From Erythroxylum novogranatense (lineage: Eukaryota; Streptophyta; Magnoliopsida; Malpighiales; Erythroxylaceae), in assembly GCA_029891385.1 (NCBI GenBank), contig CM057230.1, positions 35,729,402-35,793,401 on the forward strand: a stretch of 64,000 nucleotides of DNA, given 5' to 3'. The stretch's first letter is position 1; every line of letters begins with the position of its first letter. Positions 57,460-64,000 of this stretch are shown here, piece by piece. The translations under genes were made by a program, and so were the position numbers. The notes beneath the pieces are model-generated. The model had not been told where the DNA came from and did not search any database. It saw only the letters and a program-made list of their open reading frames with translations.

Positions 57460-58508
57460 TTCCCTCCCTCCTCAAAAGGATTCGTCCTTGAGTCAGCCCC
57501 TGCATTATCAAATGGAGAGAGATCAACAACATTAAACGTAGCAAATACTTGATACTCACCTGGCAAATCAATCTTGTAGGCATTATTATTAATCTTTTCC
57601 AGAACTTGGAAAGACCCATCGCCTCTAGGATCCAACTTGGATTTCCTTTGCTAAGGAAACCTCTCTTTCCTGAAATGTAAACAAACCCAATCACCATGCT
57701 CAAATTGCATCAACTTTCACCCTTGATTAGCTCTTTGTGCATATGCTTCATTCCGCTTATCTATGTGTTGTCTCGCCTTCTTATGAATGTTGCGCACCAA
57801 ATCTGCCTTCTTTTGTCCATCTATACTAGTTATCTCACTTAAAGGTAAGGGACACAAATCTAAAGGTGTTAATGGATTAAATCCATAAACAATCTCAAAA
57901 GGTGAATAACTAGTAGTAGAATGTATGCTCATATTGTATGCAAATTCAACTAATGGCAAACATTCTTCCCATGTTTTAAGATTTTTACCAACCATAGCAC
58001 GTAATAGAGAACCTAAAGTTTTATTCAGCCCTTCAGTTTGTCGGTCAGTTTGAGGATGGCAAGCAGTAGAAAACAATGTGATTCACGCACAAGGACTTAC
58101 CGCATAGAACATTTGGGCACACATAACTTGTTCTCCCTAAATAAATAGCCATCATGTCTATAAAATCTTTGGAATGTAGCATGCTCACAATCACCAAACA
58201 CATTACCAAAATTAGAATCCGAAGCATACAAATCCCTAATGTACTCAAACTCCAATAATTTAGAACTTAAACTAGTGATTAGAGTGTACCTTCTTGAAAA
58301 TGCATCAGCAACTGCATTCTCCTTACCTTTTTTGTATTGTATCATGTACGGAAAAGGTCTCTATGAACTCCAGCCACTTCGCATGCCTCTTGTTCAACTT
58401 ACCTTGGCCCTTTAGATGTTTCAATGACTCATGATCAGAATGGATCACTAACTCTTTTGGCTAGAGATAATGCTGGCAAGTCTCCAATGCTCTCACCAAG
58501 GCATAGAG
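57460..58508 (-). pseudogene. pol: Gypsy G pol: RNase H end and integrase remnant
   Basis: Minus strand: the RNase H end ([10 protein letters not shown] with a frameshift, [24 protein letters not shown]) and the linker ([25 protein letters not shown]). At KCSMR the frame jumps to the integrase end ([20 protein letters not shown] with the catalytic Glu, [25 protein letters not shown]), so the zinc finger and two catalytic Asp are lost. The C-terminus, shifted near 57640-57700, has PRGDGSFQVLEKINNNAYKI and NPFEEGGND. The upstream part is cut off by C2 at 58509. Confidence 0.87.
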
Positions 58509-58677
58509 TGATGCGGAATCCCAAGATCCTTAATCGACCCTTAGAACTCTTTACCAATCAAATCAGAATTAGTTTCTCAACAAGCGATCAGATTAGGATT
58601 TGTTCTTACACCCAAGAACACTTATGACAAGAACCCAAGTTAATTTTTAGAAATCCCCTTGAACCCCAATCAGTTAA

Positions 58678-59242
58678 TGACGCACACCGCGGAAGACTTG
58701 ATGTCGAGGTGATGATTTGAAATTGAACAAATACGAAAATAAAGGATACGCAAGGTTTTATTTCTACGACACCTCTCGGAAACTTGTCCCGAGCAATCCC
58801 GATGATCAAAATAAACCAAGAAACGAACAATCAACACGCCACAACTGAGAAAACAATTGATAAGTGAAAGATGGTTCGGAAAGTAACAAGAACAAGAGAA
58901 TAATGTTCTCTCTAAAGCCGACGGCACTCAAACAATATGATCTAAGGTCTTCTAAAACCCTAAAAGATAACTATTTATACCTAGGTCAAATCATAAAGGG
59001 TTGGGTTTAAAATAAATGGAAGCCCAAAATAAAACGAAGTCCAAAATTAAATAAATAGGTTTGATATCTTCGGGCTTAAGTGATGAATCATTAAATAGCC
59101 CAAGTCTTCGTGTTTTCAAGCTCCAAGTGTATCGATCCAAGGATTTGAGTTAAATGGATTATTTTGGGCTCAATTCCATTAAACTCTCCTCCAATAGGCT
59201 TGAGTTCACCATCTTCTCAAGATCCTTACTCCGCTCACATCG
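58678..59242 (-). repeat. 3' LTR of gypsy D
   Basis: TGACGCACACCGCGG...CTCACATCG, nearly identical to the 5' LTR, with one copy of the 100-bp unit. The last base pair before the PPT is changed (CG for CA on plus). Confidence 0.88.
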
Positions 59243-59254
59243 CCCCTCCTCTTC
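59243..59254 (-). promoter_or_regulatory. Polypurine tract of gypsy D
   Basis: The minus strand reads GAAGAGGAGGGG directly before the 3' LTR. Confidence 0.8.
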
Positions 59255-59546
59255 AAGAAGATTCGCTCTAATCGACAGTCGATTTGTAGGTGGTGTCATT
59301 CATCTTCTTTAACATCCGAACGGACCATCGCCTCGAATCCATAATAAAACACTAGACAAAGCATCAAGAGGGTTAGTGTCGAAACTAAATGCACTCTGTG
59401 TCTCTCCACTACTAGTGCTCTTTTCTCTTTCTTTTCGCTTTTTTTCTCTCCCGAACTTTTCTCTCCGCACATCTCACCGCCTTTTCCTCACCTGCGTCAC
59501 TCTCCATTGGGCCAATCTTATTTTCTTTTGGGCCTCTTTTCTCTCT
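59255..59546 (-). other. Gypsy D 3' internal region without pol
   Basis: About 290 bases between protease and PPT. No RT or integrase motif is found in any frame; it is pyrimidine-rich on plus (CTTTTCTCTTTCTTTTCG). It marks where pol was lost. Confidence 0.6.
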
Positions 59547-60240
59547 TCACTTTTTTATTCTCACTACCCAAACCCTCCTCATTTTTCTTGATTTGATCTG
59601 GTCCAGGTACAACTCACTAGGTGTCAAAGGTAGTAGAATGAAGTTCCTACCCTTAAACCTAAAGGAGTATCTATTGTTATACCCATCATGTGCTACCCTC
59701 TTGTCAAACTGCCAAGGCCTTCCCAATAGCAAATGTCCTGCCTCCATGGGTATCACATCACATAACACCTCATCCTCATACCTCCCTACAGAAAATGGCA
59801 CCAGTACCTGTCTAGTCACCTTCACACTCCCACTATCATTAAACCACTGTAAATAATATGGCTCTAGATGTTTGCTACATATCAAGCCCAATTTCTCCAC
59901 CATAGTTTGACTAGCCCCATTAGTACAACTACCTCCATCTATGATCAAGTTACACATCTTTCCACCCACCAAACACCTTGAATGGAATAGGTTTTCTCTC
60001 TGATCCAGAATCTCATCTCTAACTCTAGCACTTAACACTCTCCTAACTACAAGTGCTTCTCCCGTGATGACTCTTTCCTCATATTCAACTTCATCATCAC
60101 AAACACTATCACATGGCAAATCATCAATATCACTATCATCGTAATCAATAACCCCATTATCCTTCATATACATCACTTTTCTATTAGGGCATTGAGAAGC
60201 AATATGGCAGACCCAAACATTTAAAACATTTTATAGATGA
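59547..60240 (-). pseudogene. pol: Gypsy D protease
   Basis: Open minus-strand frame: acidic linker (DYDDSDIDDLPCDSVCDD), VVRRVLSARVRDEILDQREN, the aspartic protease active site CNLIIDGGSCTNGAS, then VLCDVIPMEAGHLLLGRPWQ and LLPLTPSELYLDQIKSRK. This is the best preserved protease of the gypsy A/B/D group in the window. The zinc knuckle just upstream is damaged by a short deletion (CFKCLG then ...QCPNRK). Confidence 0.88.
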
Positions 60241-61217
60241 ATGTTTACTAGAGTACCTTTTGTTCAGATCCCCGATTGATTGCTTAGGTGCTTCCTTGAA
60301 GTCCACCCCTTTATCCTTGGACTTCTCCTCCTTCTGGGGCCATTGTGAGTTCCATGAATAACTAGAACTTGCTCCATTCCTTGCGGCTACTCTAGTCTTA
60401 AGCTGTCTTTCCACCTTCATGGCCATGTTCACCATATCCTCAATCTCCAAATAATGTCAGAACTCCACAACATTTGCTATCTCCTATTTAATCCACTCAA
60501 GAACCTTACCATGGTGGCCTCTGGGATCCTCCACTATATTAGCACGAATCATAGCAATCTCCATCTCCTTGTGGTAGTCCTCACTGCCTTAGATCCTGTG
60601 TAAGTCTTTGGAGCTTGGTGCATCTCCCTATAATGGTAAGAGGGCACAAATCTCTTCCTCATACACGCCTTCATCGCTGCCCAAGTAGTGATAGATCTTT
60701 CTCCATTCCTCCTCCTAGAGGTCATGTCGATCCCACCATATTAGTGCATAATCTGCAAATTCAACAGAAGAAGTTTTACCTTTTCTCCTCCGAGAAATTA
60801 TGACACTCAAGATCATATCAACATTCCTTTCCCACTCCAACACGCCTCAAAGATCATTCATTCCCTTGAATGTCGGAATCAGCATCTTGATGGATTTGAG
60901 GTCTCCATCTCGTCTGTCGAGGGGTTCTCCTCTCGAGCTCTCCTAGGCATGTGTCCTTCATAGTCCTCCCTTCTTCATCAAACTCCTCCTCCTCGTGCTC
61001 ATCTGTGGTGGTTGCCGACGAGGTGATGGAAGTCACGACGGATACCTGCGCACCGCCCGAGGGTTCTCGCGTCTCCTTGTCTGAGCTCATCCATTTGGTC
61101 CCTAACCTCATTTAAGGCTAGATTGAACCTCTCAAATTGTTGTTGCATGGCTCTCAAAGAGAAAGCAATGTTTTCATCTCCCCCTTGGTTGTCATCATTA
61201 CTGCCTCCCTGTGACAT
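60184..61217 (-). pseudogene. gag: Gypsy D gag, broken
   Basis: The start ATG (61217-61215, MSQGGSNDDNQGGDENIAFS) follows a TTTTGCAG|GT site. Pieces: LRAMQQQFERFNLALNEVRD; core fragments near 60480-60830 (YALIWWD-, RFVPSHY-, EEYHKEMEI-like) broken by several frameshifts; and the C-terminal part MEIEDMVNMAMKVERQLKTR to SIKCFKCLG. Similar to gypsy A Gag. Confidence 0.82.
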
Positions 61218-61670
61218 TGTAATTAAAATGATATACCTGCAAAACAAAGTTAGCAATAAACAACCTCACACACTCCCTCACGTGTTTCACTCAGGAATTT
61301 ATCACTCCACTCGTGTTTAAGTCACGGCAATGACTCCCTCAAATAAGCTCACACACTCTTGCCTTTTACCACTCAAATTTCTCTGAAATCCAAGTTACAA
61401 TCAGAACCAAGGCTTCATCCAATCAAAGTTTCCAACTGTAGCTCAAGTATCAAAACAACAAACCCCAATCAAGTAACAAGTATGAAAGATAAGTTTTTTT
61501 TTTCGATTTTTTTTTCAGAATTTTTTTTTGACTTTTTATTTCTGTTGACTTTTTATTTCTGCTGACTTTTTTTTTTGCTAACTTTTTTTTTCTCCCTTCC
61601 TCTCCCCTTCTTCTTCTTCTGGGACGACTCTCACTCATTTTTTCAGTTTTTTTTTTCGTTTTTTTTGGCC

Positions 61671-61701
<31 letters not shown>

Positions 61702-61893
61702 GCCTTTTTTTTTGGCTTCTTTTTTTTTTCAACAAATACTGAAAACCCTAATTAAAACAACAGTAAGGAAAATTGCAATCCTATACCAAAAGTTAATTCA
61801 CACTTGAAGGAAAGATCTGACGATAGTTGGATGACGATGGGCGGCGGTTTCTTGAAATTTTGATGGAGTTGAATAAGAATCCTCCTCCAAACT
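61218..61893 (-). other. Leader of gypsy D
   Basis: No coding sequence. Minus strand: shared motif GAGTGGTAAAAGGCAAGAGTG (61374-61354), CACGTGAGGGAGTGTGTGAGG (about 61284-61264, as in A at 11255), acceptor-like GTTTTGCAGGT (61246-61236) and a long purine run (T-rich on plus, 61494-61735). Confidence 0.6.
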
Positions 61894-61906
61894 AGCTCTG
61901 ATACCA
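61894..61906 (-). promoter_or_regulatory. Primer binding site of gypsy D (tRNA-iMet)
   Basis: The minus strand reads TGGTATCAGAGCT three bases inside the 5' LTR. Confidence 0.92.
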
Positions 61907-61909
61907 AAT

Positions 61910-62478
61910 TGACGCACACCGCGGAAGACTTGATGTCGAGGTGATGATTTGAAATTGAACAAATACGAAAATAAAGGATACGCAAGGTTTTATTTCTACG
62001 ACACCTCTCGGAAACTTGTCCGAGCAATCCCGATGATCAAAATAAACCAAGAAACGAACAATCAACACGCCACAACCGAGAAAACAATTGATAAGTGAAA
62101 GATGGTTGGAAAGTAACAAGAACAAGAGAATAATGTTCTCTCTAAAGCCGACGGCACTCAAACAATATGATCTAAGGTCTTCTAAAACCCTAAAAGATAA
62201 CTATTTATACCTAGGTCAAATAATAAAGGGTTGGGCTTAAAATAAATGGAAGCCCAAAATAAAACGAAGTCCAAAAATTAAATAAATAGGTTTGATATCT
62301 TCTTGGGCTTAAGTGATGAATCATTAAATAGCCCAAGTCTTCGTGTTTTCAAGCTCCAAGTGTATCCGGTCCAAGGATTTGAGTTAAATGGATTATTTTG
62401 GGCTCAATTCCATTAAACTCTCCTCCAATAGGCTCGGAGTTCACCATCTTCTCAAGATCCTTACTCCTGCTCACATCA
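61910..62478 (-). repeat. 5' LTR of gypsy D
   Basis: 569 bp, TGACGCACACCGCGG...CTCACATCA on plus. The minus-strand TATA box TATAAATA is at 62209-62202. Confidence 0.9.
62202..62209 (-). promoter_or_regulatory. TATA box of the gypsy D 5' LTR
   Basis: TATAAATA on the minus strand in CCTAGGTATAAATAG; the motif is kept in all four D-family LTR copies. Confidence 0.6.
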
Positions 62479-62706
62479 GTTAAGCACTCAAGAACACAAG
62501 AAATATGAATTAAAATTGATAACAAAAGATAAACTCAATTGCAATCAATAAGAACACCTTGTGCATAAACATAAAAGAAAGCAATCTCTCTTTCATTCAG
62601 ATCTGCAATTTTGAAATACAACTTGTTCCAAGATTACAACTGAAAATAGCCTTGTTATAGGCATTACAATGTAAGACAAAACAATAAAAAACTGAAATAA
62701 ATGTCT

Positions 62707-63152
62707 TCAAGGTAGTAAAGAAGATGGCTGATGTGGAAAAAATGTGGTGGAGAAGGTGGGTGAGACGAAAAGACAATCTTCAATGTTGAGAGAGAGGTGG
62801 CTGTTAGGCTCCAAAACATTTCCATATATGGACTTTCCATATTTGGACAGCCCACTTTCAACATGGTTTTGCACATAAATTTGGAGTTTCTCCTTTATAC
62901 GCTTTGCTCGGGACCTTGTGACCGGACCGACAAAACTTTCCATATTAGGGATACCTTCTACGTTGGCACTTGAATGATCTTGTTTTTCTTGAACAGCCTC
63001 AATATGATTTCCCATGGCATCTCCATGCACTTTAGCTCCATGTTCCAAAACTGGTGAAGTTTCCTTATTTAGAACCCAAAACTTTCCATATTTGGAATCA
63101 GGTCTAAATCACCTAGATTGCTTCTTGTAGCATCTTGAACGTCATTTGCATC
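62707..63152 (-). pseudogene. pol: Gypsy C2 pol tail within the LTR
   Basis: Continues the pol frame through [21 protein letters not shown] frameshift near 63065 is followed by the open stretch HGAKVHGDAMGNHIEAVQEK to GPVTRSRAKRIKEKLQIYVQ and NSHLSLNIEDC. Same tail as in C1. Confidence 0.8.
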
Positions 63153-63153
63153 A

Positions 63154-64000
63154 TTTCCCCTCACCTCAAAATGATTCGTCCTCGAATCTTCACCTTCATC
63201 AAAATCAAAATGAGACAGGTCAGATACATTAAAGGTACTAGAAACAGCATACTCACTAGGAAGATCAACTTTATATGCATTGTCATTGATCTTCGCAATA
63301 ATTTGAAATGGTCCATCACCACGAGCATCCAATTTAGATTTTCTTTTGGAAGGAAACCGTTCCTTGCGCATGTGCACCCATACCCAATCTCCTAGTTCAA
63401 AGGTTACCTTGCGCTTTCCTTTGTTCACTTTGTAAGCAACTTGTTGATTTCTCTTCTCAATCATTTCTCGTGCTTTATTGTGAATGGCCTTAACCAATTC
63501 AACCTTTTTAAGCCCATCTAAGTTAGAGATCTCACTTAAAGGAAAAGGCACAAGATCCAAAGGGGTTAGTGGTTGAAAACCATACACAATCTCAAAAGGA
63601 GAAAATCCAGAGAAGAATGCACACTTCTATTATAAGCAAACTCAACAAATGGCAAAAGTTCTTCCCAAGACTTTACATTCCTCTAATTAAAGCACGCAAC
63701 AAGGTACCAAGAGTCCTGTTTACTACTTGATTTGACCATCGGTTTGAGGTGTGATGAAGTAGAAAATAACAACTTAGTCCCAAGTTTAGACCAAAGTACA
63801 CGCCAAAATGACTAAGAAACTTAACATCTCGGTCAGATACAATAGTTCTAGGTATGCCATGCAAACGTACTACCTCATGGAAAACAAATCGGCAATGTGA
63901 GATGCATCATCTGTTTTATGACATGGAACAAAATGAGCCATTTTAGAATAACAATCCACTACAACAAAATTTGAGTCTCGTCCTTTCTTAGTCCTCGGTA
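63154..64000 (-). pseudogene. pol: Gypsy C2 integrase (partial)
   Basis: Minus strand from the right edge: integrase core ([20 protein letters not shown] with the second Asp), a frameshifted [20 protein letters not shown] region near 63700, then the open C-terminus 63069-63587 (YGFQPLTPLDLVPFPLSEI, GDWVWVHMRKERFPSKRKSK, GDGPFQIIAKINDNAYKVDL). It leads into the LTR at GGND-like RGNDAND. The amino-terminal part lies beyond the window. Confidence 0.87.

Larger units (their letters stand above)
58678..62478 (-). mobile_element. Gypsy D: complete insertion with gag-protease only
   Basis: 3.8 kb, flanked by the 5-bp duplication GTTAA (58673-58677, 62479-62483). It has two LTRs of about 565-569 bp, PBS, leader, gag, protease and PPT, but no RT, RNase H or integrase: 59243-59546 has no pol match. 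It would need enzymes from a relative. Frameshifts also break gag. Confidence 0.9.
58509..63153 (-). repeat. 3' LTR of C2, split by D
   Basis: Occupies 58509-58677 and 62479-63153. A stretch present in C1 (25921 to about 26260) is missing here: GTTTTGGAGCCTAA joins CAGCCACCTCTCTC directly near 62814. The start TGATGCAAATGACG lies in the pol frame (FEVRGNDANDVQD). Confidence 0.85.
58509..64000 (-). mobile_element. Gypsy C2, minus strand, runs off the window
   Basis: 3' LTR (63153-58509, holding element D) followed by pol toward the right edge. It is inserted in the RNase H region of gypsy G. The LTR end TGATGCGGAATCCC (58509) matches the end of solo LTR C1 at 26751. The other LTR and the TSD are outside the window. 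Confidence 0.85.

Noticed and set aside
58504..58508. TAGAG as TSD of C2
   Set aside because: The other end of C2 is outside the window, so it cannot be tested.

Overview
This is a plant nuclear window, most likely angiosperm heterochromatin. It holds no recognisable host gene. Nearly every base belongs either to Ty3/gypsy and Ty1/copia LTR retrotransposons, almost all broken, or to a peculiar AT-rich background DNA that the elements have landed in. Evidence for a plant: tRNA-iMet primer sites (TGGTATCAGAGC), an UBN2-type copia Gag, and a chromodomain integrase like those of the Del/Tekay chromoviruses. Family letters A-H used below are my own labels.

Layout. 1-155: end of a family A LTR. 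156-3980: background tract I, an unusual sequence of short palindromic words almost lacking GA/TC. 3981-29642: gypsy B (minus strand), split inside its reverse transcriptase by a solo LTR of family C (5640-26751). That LTR is split by a gutted gypsy D2 (5992-25915), and D2 is filled with an inverted SINE-like foldback, several deleted copies of copia family E, and a solo LTR A1 that itself contains a nearly full-length gypsy A (9513-16202). Four successive levels are confirmed by matching 5-bp target-site duplications (ATACT, CTAAG, CTTAT, AAGCC). 29643-34439: a second gypsy A (A'), cut in its RT. 34440-44352: a chromovirus H (minus strand) with 2.6-2.7 kb LTRs. 44353-55710: background tract II, carrying a deleted copia F (45032-48596, TSD TACTG), a 310-bp tandem duplication and a solo LTR A6 (TSD TATAA). 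55711-64000: gypsy G (minus strand) with solo LTR A5 in its LTR (TSD TTGAT), interrupted by gypsy C2, which carries a gag-protease-only gypsy D (TSD GTTAA).

How the parts work together. No element here looks autonomous: each lacks protease, RT, RNase H or integrase, or carries frameshifts. The sequence still shows the cis-acting parts (LTR ends, TATA boxes, primer sites, polypurine tracts, leaders). Families A, B and D share a leader motif, and A and D share a splice-acceptor-like site just before gag. In families A, C and G the LTR begins inside the pol reading frame, so the LTR carries the pol tail.

The most unusual signal is the background DNA of tracts I and II (about 11 kb in total). 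It is not a simple tandem satellite, yet it is dense in 6-bp palindromes and long perfect hairpins, and is depleted of GA/TC and CG steps. I do not recognise it as a described repeat class.
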